Source: Armigeres subalbatus (Eukaryota > Arthropoda > Insecta > Diptera > Culicidae). From it: 64,000 nt of DNA. Shown piece after piece: positions 22,345 to 35,847 of the stretch (position 1 is its first letter; each line of letters starts with the position of its first letter). The DNA lies in the NCBI RefSeq assembly GCF_024139115.2, contig NC_085141.1, positions 393,066,632-393,130,631 of the forward strand, in the 5' to 3' direction. The notes beneath the pieces are model-generated. The model saw only the letters and a list, made by a program, of their open reading frames with translations. It ran no database searches and was not told where the DNA came from. A program made the translations under genes and the position numbers.

Positions 22345-25300
22345 TCGAAAATGTCATGTCTTCCGAATTATTTTAAAATATTTTCTCTCCATTGTCAATA
22401 CTCTAATTAAGAGAAATTCTGAATTTGAAGTCTCTAGGTGCACTAGTTCCAAAGATATAAGGTGGCAAAGTCAGAAATGGGTAAAAAGTTAGCAAATTTT
22501 CTGAAAAATATTTTATTTTCAACTATTTATTGAAATATTTTTAAATGTTTTTTCTTCAATGTTAATACATCATTACAAAGGTTATTGTATAAGCTTTTAA
22601 ATGGTGTGCAAAAACTAATGGTTACACTGTGAAAAAAATTGAAAAAATGCGGAAGCAATATTTTTTTCCAAAACGACGCTATTTTCAACTTTGATAGTGA
22701 AGAACTTTTTTTCCTCAGGAATCCCCAGGTTCTTTTATGATACACATCAAGGACAAAGCTTCGACTAAAATGTCCCGAAAGAATTTCTTGCCAGTATTTG
22801 CAATTAACAGAGTTAAGTCACTCTGATTTTTTTCATTTGTTTTTTACCGTGTTTTGCCTCTCTCGTACTCCAAGGTTAATGCTCATTCCAAAAACGAATG
22901 TTTGATAGAAGGCCCGGAGACCCCTAGTGGTATATATCAACTAACTCAGCGCGAAGAATTGAGGTGATGTCTGTATGTGTGTGCATGCGCGTCTGTATGT
23001 ATGTGCGCAAAAGAACGCAATCGCCATTTAGACACTTATTTGTGTCCGATTTTCTCGCAACAAGTTTCATTCGACGGGAAATCTAGTCCCATCGTTTCCT
23101 ATTGAAAATGGGTCAGACTGAACTATGCGCTCAAAGGGTATGGTCAAAATACATTTATTGGTAAGAACTTCGACTTCATTTATAACCATTTGAGCTCATT
23201 TAATTAACTTTTCAAAGGAGTAATGAATAAAACCCCCAATGCAATGCAGCACAACGGTAACGGAAGGATTTAACAGTTCGCTCATATATTTCCTGTCAAA
23301 TTTTACTGTTTCCGTCGCCATTCCGCTGAAATGCGTTTGGGGCTTGAGTGGTTTGAGTCATTCTCTAAACCTAATTTTCTGAGCTATTCATTAGCTACTG
23401 ATGGAGAACTAAATATGAGATTTCATAATATGTAAATATTTATAAATCTCCTGGAATCAATAATTCCTGACATGTTTATTGCAAAAGTAAAGACGAACAA
23501 TATCTTAGTTAGAACGGAGCGTATGAAATTCCTGCTAGTGTTCATGAATGTCTGGCTAATGGTAGGGAAATATTTATTCACTCATCTACACTTTGAGGTT
23601 CACTGGCTGAACAACCAGCGGAAAGTCAATATAAACAGTTGAAGAAATTTAGAACTCATAATGCAAGAAAATGATCAAGAGAGGCAAATGTTGACATTTT
23701 CCTTCGTGCCTTACATGAATCAGATCCATTTTAAGCTCGATTTGGATAACGAGGAGACGTTGGAACAAAATTGTTCACTTAGTTATTCTTATGCCATGCG
23801 TAATTTTGTAATATTTGAAGATTTTCAAAAGTTCTTTATCTTCTAATACTTTAGATGAATTTATCTCATCTTCCATCGTTGATGGAATTGAAGAAAATAT
23901 CATTGAAGACTTAAACCTTGACACAGAAAAGAATGATGCTGTATATAACTTGTAGAAATCATGAAAACAAATCAAAAGTAATTCAAATAGTGTTGTTATT
24001 TAAATTAAAAGAATTTTGCTTTTCGGAAGAATGGAGCATTCTTACATTCCACAATGAATGTCCACATTTTTTGAGAATATATTAATCTCATTTTTGAATA
24101 ACTTGTACACGTAAAAATGTCATGGATTGCGATTTCTAATTTGCTAATACCCTTTTTCAAAAGTTATTTTCAATTCTGATTATTTGATTAACATTTAATG
24201 CTTTATGATCCTTCAGATCCTAGTACTTTGTCAAACAAATTGTTCTAAATACAAATTGTGAGGCATGAGAGTGAGAACAAAAATATCACGGAATGTCATG
24301 AAATTAATGTCATTTAACATGATCGCCGCCATAATGTCCATAAATTGCTGAACTTAGTTTTTGTACAGCCCCCTTCCTTCTCCTTAAGAAAACGCACGAA
24401 ATTTCAACTTCCCAAATAGGTTTGCTTTGTCACGTTTATCGAACCTATGAAAAAAATAATTACGTAATTCATAGACGATCCCCAAAGGGGGGGGGGTTGG
24501 AAATTGTATATTCATGCTATTTCGACCATACACAGCTAAAACTAAGTGGAAAATCACTTTAAAAGTCCAATTTTATTTTTGACCGCTCGCTTGTATGGGG
24601 ATCCCCCATAGTGCGGTGATCCCTAACCCCGCACTTCCTGGTCAACCCAGGATGTCTGTTGAGCAGATTCCCCCTCCATTGTTTAGGAAGAAAAAAAAAC
24701 ACACACACACACATCATAACAATTCCTTAAGCTAAGTCGATAAGTTTGTAACACTGTCAGTCTCATTCTTCCTCAAAAAAGTTCATCTTTGGGGCGAACA
24801 TACAGATTTTGCACAACCAGCCCTCCCCTAGCTATTACAAGAATTCCTTGGGGACCTATTCCTTTAATCCAATGAAATTATTCAACACAAAATACTCAGA
24901 GCAATAACCGTCTTGATTTTAATTATATATCACTACTCATCACAATTGAAGGTCAAGATAACTTGGGTTTTCCATTTACCCCATTCCAATGGGGTAAAGG
25001 TTGCAAATCCTACAAATAGACACACAAGTATCACACAATCTTAAGATATATTAGATTTGATTTTGGACCATCTGTTTCTATTTTGGACCACCGATTGCAC
25101 ATATTTTAGACTACACGAATAATTTTGAATTGCTTGCAAAGTTATGTTGCTATTAGACTAAATCGTGATCCCCAACATTTTCGGCGTTTTTCTAAATAAA
25201 TTGCTTCTCAAGCAATGTTTTTTACAAGCTAGCGAAAGCTCAGAACAATATCTACCAGCTAAGGGAATTGAACTTAAATCAATCTCAAAACCACTCGCTA

Positions 25301-25851
25301 TAACATGATCAAATCAAAAACAGAACGGTCCGCAGCGTTAACGTATTTTTTATCCAGTTTAATGGGCATAAGGATGAAAGGTTATTTGATCTAAAATGCC
25401 ATTTGGCCGAAATGGACATACAGCCGAGAACGTCATTTGATCAAAAAAGTCGTTTGGCCAAAAAGATCGTTGCGTTGTAACGGACGGAGTATTTAGTAGA
25501 TTGCATATTGATAGCTGCCATGTATATTCTTTACCTTTCTTACGCCAATTGCTTATAGGTTACTATTCGGGATGGAAGCTACTATTGCCGGCCACGCCCA
25601 TCTTCTCCGTTACTAGAGAAGGAAGGAAAACTGTACCAGTTTTGGCCATGTTTCTGATTTGGCCAGTTTCTCGCAGAACTCCAAAAATAAAGCAATTTTC
25701 AAGGGTTTTATTAGCTCTATAAAAGTATAGCAGTCCCATGTGAATAGGAAATCCAGCAAACATGGGACATTTATGAGTTTATGGGCAGTACAGCTTCACA
25801 AATCTGAACAGTTTCAAGCTGGTGAGGTGGTGGAATTCAATTTCAAGCAGT
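22345..25851. other. 3.5 kb without recognised genes
   Basis: AT-rich. 22910-23130 looks like a dispersed mosquito repeat containing a TGTATG microsatellite. A G-run lies at about 24485-24494 and a CA run at about 24700-24713. 25370-25470 repeats CATTTGGCC/CGTTTGGCC motifs. No frame carries a domain I can recognise. Confidence 0.4.
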
Positions 25852-25853
25852 TA

Positions 25854-26758
25854 GGGGAACTGTGGGTAAAACCGACACCACTTCAAATCTCTGATCTCAA
25901 GTGATTTTCGGACAGAATTTCGACACACTTTGAATAAACGTTGGATTTCTTGTATTTGTAGTCATTTTATAGCTGGTGGAGACGTGTAAAAGTCATAATA
26001 AACAGACAATCAGCATTGATCACCATTGACGAGATGAGTTATGTAAAATTTTAGCATCGGTGTATAAGCTTTTCCGACAATAATTTGTTGATTATCAGTA
26101 TTTAATCAATCTCTGATCCATAATTGAACATCTTCTTTTGTATATTGTGGAAAAAATAGTTATCTAACATCCACATGTATCTCATCATTATTATGTTATC
26201 AGTTGGGGTAAACTCGACACCTGTCATCGAATCTCGAAATATCTCTGTTTTATTAGACTCTTCATTCGCATAATATAATTATATAATTATATAATTATAT
26301 ATATATTTTTCACCAAACCCACTAAAGAAACTAAATAAAATGTGAAATGTGGTGATGATTTTAAATATATAAAATTGTGTTCAACCATCGTTTATGAGTG
26401 ACCCCTAAACATGAATTTCATACAAAAATATCAAAATGAATGTTGTTAAACATTTTCAATTACGTTGTAACATCATTTAGAAGTGTTCTGATGGTCGATT
26501 CCATAACGAATTGTTGTTTCAGTTTTATCCTCATGTAGTGTCGATCTTACCAGCACCCCAGCTGGTTGGGCTGGAAGATGGACTGTTCGCGTTCTCATCA
26601 TAAATCAAATTCTATCAAGAAATATTGTCATTAGTCCTCATGGACTGATGCATGAAGAGCCAAAGTATGCTTGTATGAAATTTCTAGACCAGAAAATTCC
26701 TTCATAGATTGGGGATCTGTAAAGTTGTTTAAGGTGTCGGTTTTACCCACTTTTCCCC
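25854..26758. mobile_element. 905-bp non-coding element with TA duplication
   Basis: Ends GGGGAACTGTGGGTAAAACC and GGTTTTACCCACTTTTCCCC, with inverted similarity of about 28 bp including CGACACC. TA lies on both sides (25852-25853, 26759-26760). An internal GGGGTAAACTCGACACC at about 26203 is a degenerate copy of the end. An AT microsatellite sits at about 26270-26312. No transposase is visible. Confidence 0.75.
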
Positions 26759-26760
26759 TA

Positions 26761-29183
26761 TATTGTTTTTATGTTAGCTTATCGAATTCAGTTACGGGCA
26801 CGAATGTTCACAAATGCTCACTATTGTACATCACAACCGCACGAGGAAACTGTCTACGATCGGGCAGTCGGCGAAGAAAAACGTTGCACACCGCAAAAAA
26901 GTATATGAGACTGTTTTTTTAAGATGGGAATGTAATTTTGTTCAATTTCTAATGATATCTACATTTCCCCAACTCGATTTGGCTCTAAAATTTCAACCAT
27001 TATCTAATTTCCCAAAATTGCCAATATAACATGGGATAGCATCATTGTTCATCAGAAAATATGCCCTCTGCTGGGTGGGCAAAACTTCCAATCACACGAC
27101 ATCATCAACTAATTGAACGAAAGTTTCACAGAATCCATTAATCAAAGTGTTTCTCAGTTGCCGGGTGTTGAAGTGTGAGGCAAAATTTTTGGGCGAACGA
27201 ATTTTCCTGTCATCTGATTGTTTCGCAAAACTGATTTGACAGCGTTGAAGATTTCCTTGAAAACACACCCCATATAGGGGTTGAACAAAAAATCAAACTC
27301 TGGAGCGAAATCGTTTTCCCATAGTTTCAGCGAACAAAAGAAGAAAATGACAACGAACAAAGGCCAATCCATTCAGTGTTTCCCCTGGAGCGAAACGAAT
27401 CGAATTGTGAACTGTGCTCAATATGTCCGTTAGACTATCATCGTCCCGATATGTGGCGGTGGCCGACCGTGGCAGAATTTTCACCATGTGGGAAAAAAAA
27501 GGAACGTTCCGCCGGGTATCTCGACCGGAATGTGTGAGTTGTTCTCGTTTACTTCCTTTTCTTGCAGAAATTTCCGGCCTCACGCTCTCCGGCAAGCATT
27601 GAAAAACCGAAAGGGCTTGATTTATTCCACTGCTAACAGAGAACGCCCATGTCTTGTTCCACAAGCTGTACGTTTATGTGCTGTTTGTAAAACTTCTGAA
27701 AGGGGGAGACTCTTTTCAAGTGTTGAAATTAGACAGCCCAAAGTTTTCCCGAAAACGAGGCAACTTTGTGCATTTAATGAAAACTAAAGCGAATGCAATC
27801 ACCACGGCACAAGATAGCTAAAGTGGGTTCTTTGTGGGCCAAGTACGGCGATGGCGACGACGGTGTCGGAACGTACTGTGCTTGCCGCTGGTAGTAGCAA
27901 GTGTATTTGTACTGCGATCTAAATGACAAAAGTTTTACACTGTTTTGAAAGGCTGGGGATGCTGGGTATGGTGAGACCTCATGGAAGATAACCTTCAGTC
28001 ATAGGGATCAAGTAACTCTTTGTTGGAAAATGACGTTAGGTATTGAATCTCTTAGTTCTTAAACTATCAATTCGAATTTTGAGCAAACGTAAATTAAGAT
28101 CTTCGATATGTTCGGATATGATGATAATGGTGATGAGGAGATTCAAACTTTGAACGCCAAAAATGTGTTATTACAATCGATTATAAAATGCATCTTTCAG
28201 ATTCGGGTGAATCATGATAAAAATGAATCTCTGTGTCATTATTTCGTCTGTACGAATATTTCGATTGAGCTCCTTATTCTCTTAAGAACGAGCACCGCTG
28301 CTAGGGACAGTTCCACGCAATGCAAAACAAGAATCAAACCTTATGCGGAATGCACTTCATCGGGAAGCAGAAGATACTACAGCAAGACGGTCAGAGAACC
28401 ATTCGATCAGCGAACGGTTGCATTGCAGTGTTGTGGCCAGTCCCCGTTCAATCACAGCAGCAACAGCTTCATCGGGACTCGATAGCAAATGTGGAATTCC
28501 AAACGAGCTGATTTCAGTCAATTAGGAAATAATCGTGTTTCATTCGTACACAGCAATTTGCCACGGCAAATTGCTAGCGCTCCAGCTCTTGGTACACTCT
28601 GGGGTGATTCAATCGTTAATAATCCTATTAGTATTAAGTAGCATTTAGAGCATGTATGTAGCTGCAGCATGGAGACTGGCTGGTCACCGGAGGAGTCAGA
28701 GTCAAATTCACTTAAATTCAAATGAGGGAATTCCAACATTCGAACAGGTTGGTGGTTTACGTGCGAGATCCCGCTACAAGAACTAATGGGGTTGAGCTTC
28801 CCATCGAAGACTGTTGCATTGTGCCAGTCAGTGCTCCCCTGAAAACTGGTTTCGATACAATTTAATTGCACGGTCGTTTGTTGCGGTCGAGTTTGCGGAT
28901 GGAACGATGATATTAGAGAAGATTTGATTGGTCTTACATCTTGATAACCATCCATTGGACCATAACGAGTTATCCCTCGTAATTATATGCATGTTATCGG
29001 TTTTGGCGAATCTTTTCCGAGGTATAGAAATTACGCTGTTGTCTGTGAATAAGGATTGGAAATGTTCAATTATTTTAGAAATGTCGATGTCTGAAAACGA
29101 TAAGTCCTTACACTCTGTTAAAAAGGAAATGATACCCAATGATATAAGAAAATTATTTTGAGCTTTTTAGTGGAATGTCTTCA
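26761..29183. other. 2.4 kb without recognised genes
   Basis: Moderately AT-rich and apparently single-copy within the window. Open frames at 28108-28485 (plus) and at 28518-28955 and 28828-29139 (minus) are unassigned. The last extends upstream without a stop to about 29160 and could be an old coding fragment, but I recognise no domain. Confidence 0.35.
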
Positions 29184-29426
29184 CTTGTCATAAGACGAGT
29201 TTATACAGTCCCATTGAATTCCACCACTTAATTGTATCTTGACAGATACGTATTTCGACCTCAAAAGTAAGGCCGTCTTCAGTGTCTTGTACTTGACTCG
29301 ACTTCGAGTCGAGTCAAGTACAAGACACTGAAGACGGCCTTACTTTTGAGGTCGAAATACGTATCTGTCAAGATACAATTAAGTGGTGAAATTCAATGGG
29401 ACTGTATAAACTCGTCTTATGACAAG
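29184..29426. repeat. Near-perfect 243-bp palindrome (120-bp arms, 3-base loop)
   Basis: The arms 29184-29303 and 29307-29426 are reverse complements with one mismatch that I could find (GAATTCCACC against GAATTTCACC), around a TCG loop. The stem tip is CTTGACTCGACT/AGTCGAGTCAAG. No target duplication was found. It could be a fold-back MITE or a recent inverted duplication. The 67-aa frame through it is not convincing. Confidence 0.85.
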
Positions 29427-30153
29427 GGACTCAATGATACTTTAAAGTCCATACTCGCTGATTTTGTGCAATCGAAGAAGACGCATGTGAGGTCAGTGTG
29501 CAGGGCGACTGGCGAACGGCGGCTAATGAACGAGCCTGGCATTGGCTAGGAGAACCGGATGAATGCTGTCGTCAGCGAAAAAGTAGAATCACAAAAAAGT
29601 ACCACGGCAAGGTGTAGCCAATAGAATTCAAAATTATTTTAAAAATTTCGAACTGATTTTTTGTAAAAGGGTTTATTACACGTAATTAGAAATTCAATTA
29701 ACATCAAAAATAGTACCTTCTCCGGGATCAATTCGAGAAAAAACTTATTATCATTAACAATCAAATAAATTTATGTACAATGTAGATAATCAATAGTCTA
29801 TCCTCGTGCTCCAAATTATTTTCAAATAGAATATATATATCTACATATCATTTTGAAAATTTAAAAATTGTTTGGAGAATTGCATCCCATATCTCGCTGT
29901 GGATTTTTTTTCGTGATTCTACTATTTTTTACATTTTGCCTAGCGTATTATGCAGCTCGACTCGAAACTAGACTTGCAGCCCCATATAAGGCCAATTTTC
30001 GATTTGGGCGTGTAAAATGTGATGAATACACAGCTTATAACCCTATATTTATAATCCGGACGGTTTTTATTTTTTTAAATTTTTTGGGTGGGGTGGGGGT
30101 CCTTTGAATTGGCTCCTCCTAGAAATGACATATTTTACATATTTGACTAGCTT
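29427..30153. other. Interval with no recognised gene
   Basis: AT-rich. 29560-29740 is a diverged relative of 7150-7330. No coding domain is recognised. Confidence 0.4.
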
Positions 30154-30167
30154 TGCCATATTTTCGT

Positions 30168-30262
30168 AATCACATTGTTGAACGCCGCCTACAAGGTACT
30201 CTCTCAAATTGTATGCCGTCGACTAGCACCAATTGCAAGGGAGTTCGTGGGGCAGTACCAGG
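30168..30262 (+). pseudogene. RTE LINE copy B, left fragment
   Basis: 5'-truncated start of RTE copy B, beginning within the RT region (LNAAYKVLSQI...REFVGQYQ). A perfect 14-bp duplication, TGCCATATTTTCGT, precedes it at 30154-30167 and follows the right fragment at 37056-37069. The reading frame is cut after GQYQ by the hAT-like element and resumes at 35848 with AGFMGERS. Confidence 0.9.
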
Positions 30263-30708
30263 TAAGCATATGCGGTATTTCGAAAAATTTCGTTTCAGGT
30301 GGTTCGAAACGAAATTCCGCGGAATTTCGCGGAATTTGAGCATGGCGAAATCTGATTTCTTGATTTCGTTTCGTTTCGTAAAATTGCAAAAATTTCGCTA
30401 GAAAAAGCTAGCTTCTAACGAAATTTAACGGAATTCCGCGGAATTTCGAAACAAATTTAAGCTTGAACCAGACATTATATTATCAAAAATTTTGGCTGCG
30501 CCGCTGAACAAAATCGTAAAATTGTTTTCAAAACTTTAGGTTATACAAATTTTTCTATTTACGCTTACTTCATAACCCCATTTTTAGTCGACAAGTACGT
30601 ATGTAGTTTTCTTCTACAGTCTTCGGTGTTTCCAAACGTCTTCAGTGTTTCCAAGATTCTAATTTAAATTTGGTGATATTTTTTTTACTATTTGCACAAT
30701 ATGAATGC

Positions 30709-33700
30709 AATATGGGGGCAGCAGGGACTATGTCCAAGGGCTTGACGATCCCTCCCCAGGCCATCTGCGAGTTGTGGCGCCTGCCTAGGATGTGGTGGGG
30801 TTTGACAGTGGGCCCTGTTAAACCTCTATAAAAAGCTGCATGAATCCGCAAGTAGGCTCCGCCAAAGCGACCGTGTGCCGCTCAAAGCGCACAAGCCCAA
30901 GTCCTGGTGTTAGGTGGGACGCTAAACAGCCCTGACACGACGGCCCTCCGACGAGACAGGAGGTTTGCGCAGGCCCAATAAGCCGCCTTTAAAAACAACC
31001 ATTACGAACAACATAGAAGATAATACGACTCGATACAATCGGCAACGACCTAGGCGACGAATAAAGGATCACGATTGGAAGCTTGGAACATGGAACTGCA
31101 AGTCGCTAGGCTTCGCAGGTTGCGACAGGATAATCTACGATGAATTACATCCCCGCAACTTCGATGTCGTAGCGCTGCAGGAAATCTGCTGGACAGGACA
31201 GAAAGTGTGGAAAAGCGGGCATCGAGCGGCTACCTTCTACCAAAGCTGTGGCACCACCAACGAACTGGGAACCGGCTTCATAGTGCTGGGAAAGATGCGC
31301 CAACGCGTGATTGGGTGGCAGCCAATCAACGCAAGGATGTGCAAGCTGAGGATAAAAGGCCGTTTCTTCAACTATAGCATCATCAACGTGCACTGCCCAC
31401 ACGAAGGGAGATCCGACGACGAGAAAGAAGCGTTCTATGCGCAGCTGGAGCAGACATACGATGGATGCCCACTGCGGGACGTCAAAATCGTCATCGGTGA
31501 CATGAACGCTCAGGTAGGAAGGGAGGAAATGTATAGACCGGTCATCGGACTGGATAGTCTGCATACCGTATCGAACGACAACGGCCAACGATGCATAAAC
31601 TTTGCAGCCTCCCGCGGAATGGTAGTCCGAAGCACTTTCTTCCCCCGTAAGAATATCCACAAGGCCACATGGAAATCACCTAATCAAGTAACGGAAAACC
31701 AAATCGACCACGTTCTAATCGACGGTAAATTCTTCTCCGACATCACGAACGTACGCACTTACCGCAGTGCGAATATTGAATCCGACCACTACCTCGTCGC
31801 AGTATGTCTGCGCTCAAAACTCTCGACGGTGATCAACACGCGTCGGAGTCGTCCGCCGCGGCTTAACATTGGGCGGCTACAAGACGGTAGACTAGCCCAA
31901 GACTACGCGCAGCAGCTGGAAGTGGCACTCCCAACGGAAGAGCAGCTAGGCGCAGCATCTCTTGAAGATGGCTGGAGAGATATTCGATCCGCCATTGGAA
32001 GCACCGCAACCGCTGCACTAGGCACGGTGGCTCCGGATCAGAGAAACGACTGGTATGACGGCGAATGTGAGCAGTTAGTTGAGGAGAAGAATGCAGCATG
32101 GGCGAGATTGCTGCAACACCGCACGAGGGCGAACGAGGCACGATACAAACGGGCGCGGAACAGACAAAACTCGATTTTCCGGAGGAAAAGCGCCAGCAGG
32201 AAGATCGAGACCGTGAAGAGACGGAGGAACTGTACCGCGCTAATAACGCACGAAAGTTCTATGAGAAGTTGAACCGTTCACGTAAGGGCCACGTGCCACA
32301 GCCCGATATGTGTAAGGACATAAACGGGAACCTTCTTACGAACGAGCGTGAGGTGATCCAAAGGTGGCGGCAGCACTACGAAGAGCACCTGAATGGCGAT
32401 ATGGCAGACAACGGTGGCGGTATGGTAATGAACCTAGGAGCACGCGCGCAGGACATGCGACTTCCGGCTCCGAATCTTCAGGAAATCCAGGAGGAGATCG
32501 GCCGGCTGAAAAACAACAAAGCCCTGGAGTTGACCAACTACCAGGAGAGCTGTTTAAACACGGTGCTGAAGCACTGGCTAGAGCGCTGCACTGGGTGATT
32601 ACCAAGGTTTGGGAGGATGAGGTTCTGCCGCAGGAGTGGATGGAAGGTGTGTGTTCCATCTACAAAAAGGGCGATAAGCTGGATTGTAGCAACTACCGCG
32701 CAATCACATTGCTGAACGCCGCCTACAAGGTACTCTCCCAAATTTTATGCCGTCGACTAACACCAATTGCAAGAGAGTTCGTGGGGCAGTACCAGGCGGG
32801 ATTTATGGGTGAACGCTCTACCACAGACCAGGTGTTCGCCATACGTCAGGTATTGCAGAAATGCCGCGAATACAACGTGCCCACACATCATCTATTTATC
32901 GACTTCAAAGCCGCATATGATACAATCGATCGGGACCAGCTATGGCAGCTAATGCACGAAAACGGATTTCCGGATAAACTGATACGGTTGATCAAGGCGA
33001 CGATGGATCGGGTGATGTGCGTAGTTCGAGTTTCAGGGGCATTCTCGAGTCCCTTCGAAACCCGTAGAGGGTTACGGCAAGGTGATAGTCTTTCGTGTCT
33101 GCTATTCAACATCGCTTTGGAGGGAGTAATACGAAGGGCAGGGATTGACACGAGTGGTACGATTTTCACGAAGTCCGTCCAGTTATTGGTTTCGCCGACG
33201 ACATTGATATCATGGCTCGTAACTTTGAGAGGATGGAGGAAGCCTACATCAGACTGAAAAGCGAAGCTAAACGGATTGGACTAGTCATCAACACGTCGAA
33301 GACGAAGTACATGATAGGAAGAGGCTCAAGAGTGGTCAATGTGAGCCACCCACCACGAGTTTGTATCGGTGGTGACGAAATCGAGGTGGTTGAAGAATTC
33401 GTGTACTTGGGCTCACTGGTGACCGCCGATAACGATACCAGCAGAGAAATACGGAGACGCATAGTGGCTGGAAATCGTACGTACTTTGGACTCCGCAAGA
33501 CGCTCCGATCGAATAGAGTTCGCCGCCGTACCAAACTGACTATCTACAAAACGCTTATAAGACCGGTAGTTCTCTACGGACACGAGACCTGGACGATGCT
33601 TGTGGAGGACCAACGCGCACTGGGAGTTTTCGAAAGGAAAGTGTTGCGTACCATCTATGGTGGGGTGCAGATGGCGGACGGTACGTGGAGGAGGCGAATG

Positions 33701-34014
33701 AACCACGAGTTGCATCAGCTGTTGGGAGAACCATCCATCGTTCACACCGCGAAAATCGGAAGACTGCGGTGGGCCGGGCACGTAGCCAGAATGTCGGACA
33801 GTAATCCGGTGAAAATGGTTCTCGACAACGATCCGACGGGAACAAGAAGGCGAGGTGCACAGCGGGCAAGGTGGATCGATCAGGTGGAGGACGACTTGCG
33901 GACCCTCCGCAGACTGCGTGGTTGGCGAAGTGCAGCCTTGAACCGAGCTGAATGGAGAAGTCTTTTATGTGCAGCACAGGCCACTCCGGCCTTAGTCTGA
34001 TGATAAATAAATAA
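30709..34014 (+). mobile_element. RTE LINE copy A, near full length (3.3 kb)
   Basis: A perfect 13-bp duplication ACAATATGAATGC lies at 30696-30708 and 34015-34027. The matching position in hAT-like copy 1 (about 11090) lacks the insert. The element has a GC-balanced 5' UTR, one long EN-RT coding region, almost no 3' UTR and an ATAAATAAATAA tail, the layout of RTE-clade LINEs. JAM1 of Aedes is a likely relative (from memory, unverified). Confidence 0.9.
30965..34000 (+). pseudogene. RTE copy A EN-RT polyprotein, three frameshifts
   Basis: The first frame (from a TTG at 30965) holds an AP-type endonuclease with GTWNCKS, VALQEICW, GDMNAQVG and SDHY. Frame changes occur near 32175, 32520 and 33185. 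The second and third segments give the linker and RT up to RRGLRQGDSLSCLLFN. The shift near 33185 falls at the FADD catalytic motif: one T is missing compared with copy B. The last segment carries the RTE C-terminus (RLRWAGHVARM, RRRGAQRARWIDQV) and stops at 34000. Known: RTE proteins nick DNA and reverse transcribe their own RNA. This copy should be inactive as read. Confidence 0.9.
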
Positions 34015-34528
34015 ACAATATGAATGCTGAAGAACGGAGAACGGAGAACGCGAAGTGAAAAAAATCTACCTCACGTAGCAGAAATTTGTTTAACCAGTGT
34101 GCAATCGATCGTGTTGATGTTGATCACGCCAGCTAGTGTTGGAGAACACGAAGTGATAAAACTAATGTCTGCATCGATGAGCACAAAATTATTTAGTGCG
34201 GAATCGATAGTGTTGTAAAAGCTTCTTAAACGAAGCACATTGATCTTGCATTATATTGATTTGAAACACAGTCTTCGTCTTCTCGTTTTCAAAATAAGTT
34301 CGTTTACAATAAATATTTAGTCGCTTACCAAGGGGCTTCACATGAGTTACCTTCTCAACTAACCAATGATTCCTTTCCCGTAGCGCTCACGGAGATGCAG
34401 AGCATTCCTCCGTCTCTTATAACAATGAGTGTTAAACTAATTTTCCGCTCCTAATCCTAAATTGACAGTAAGGAGCATCGTTAGGTATTGGTCATGAATT
34501 GGAAATTCTGAAGCACGTATACAATAAG

Positions 34529-34678
34529 GTTGTTGACTTCGACTGTTTTGTTAATTTTTAAGATTTTTCGGCTATGCAGTCTGGTTTATTAGAACATTTT
34601 TTTAAATTTTGTCCCAAAAATTTTAAAATTTGTTCTAATAAATCAGACTGCATAGTCGAAAAATCTCAAAAATTATAA
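34529..34678. mobile_element. 150-bp hairpin insertion in hAT-like copy 2
   Basis: It is absent from copy 1, where the matching sequence reads straight through AATAAGAATAAC. AATAAG lies at both edges (34523-34528, 34679-34684). The interior folds on itself: GATTTTTCGGCTATGCAGTC pairs with the sequence at about 34640-34668. The mobilising family is unknown. Confidence 0.65.
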
Positions 34679-35847
34679 AATAAGAATAACTTTTTTAATT
34701 GATAATTAAGAAATTAAAAATTTAATTTAATTTCCCAAGAATATTCTTTACTGGCGAGCTGTGCATATTTGCTGTTTCTCGGCCAATCATGATTAGCAAC
34801 TACGATGTGTACATTTAATCAAGCTAAGCTCTTCTTTGACTATTTGCACGAAATGTAAGGAACATTGCAGATTTGTGGGAATTTCTAGATCTTCGCATGG
34901 AATTTGCAAAAAAAAAATCCAGAACGAGTTGAAAGATCATTAAAATTGATGAAAGCTGAAAGCTTTCAGCTCATACTGACCACAACAGCTGTTCTCATAT
35001 GCCAAAGACACACAGACAATAGCTCAATACGTCGAGCTGATTGTATATAAGACTATGGGTCTGTGAATTTCAATCTGAAATACATATCTTTATGCATTTT
35101 AGAAAGGTGCACAGGATTCTTCTAATGAGAAAAACTATGTTATATATATATGTGGACGAATAAGAAGGAACAAGTTTTGGCTGTTACGCCCTTTTCAAAT
35201 GTTGGTCTAGTAATATCAGTTCTCTATCTGCGTATACGCCTGGCAGATGTGGATACATAATTGAGTATCCCACTAAATAAAAAAATAAACCTAAGCATTA
35301 ATTTTCTAATTTTGACTTAGCTCAACACTATAAAACCACACTGACAAGACAATATGTAGTATGCTTCAGCATAATTATATAATTCTTATGTGAACTAAGG
35401 TTTTAAACGAAATTTGAATCCGTATATGAAAAATATCACAATTTCTATATTTTTATATACTTACTGATATAAAACTGATCAGATTCGGGAGCTGGGGTAT
35501 TGCCTTATCGCAGATTTATCACATGCGGTGATTTATCACAGACTGCCTCTTCTGTTATTATAACTCTATTGGTCGCAAAACAGTTATTTGACTTCGAAAA
35601 AGTGAAATCAGAATTGCGTACATAATGTAAAACGAATTTAATAAAAATTCCGCGGAAAAAAAATAAAATTTCGTTTCGTTTCGAAAAATTTCGAAATTAT
35701 TGAACCTTGATTTCGTATCGTTTCGAAGTCTCGAAAGTAAATCTATATTTCGTTTCGTTTCGATCCGAATCAACATAGACATTTTAAATTTCGTTTCGTT
35801 TCGTTTCGTTAGGAAAAAGTGTGTTATCGCATACCCTTAGTACCAGG

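Larger units (their letters stand above)
30263..35839 (+). mobile_element. Non-coding hAT-like element with CGAAA arrays, copy 2
   Basis: Ends TAAGCATATGCGG and CGCATACCCTTA, with a perfect 8-bp duplication GTACCAGG at 30255-30262 and 35840-35847, inside RTE copy B. CGAAA arrays lie at about 30275-30440 and 35640-35815. It is the inverted counterpart of 8250-11504. Later insertions inside it are RTE copy A (30709-34014) and a 150-bp hairpin (34529-34678). Removing them leaves about 2.1 kb, equal to the core of copy 1. No transposase was seen, so it would need one from elsewhere. Confidence 0.88.

Noticed and set aside
28518..28955. 145-aa minus-strand ORF as a gene
   Set aside because: No recognised domain, and overlapping frames are equally open; kept only as an unassigned interval.
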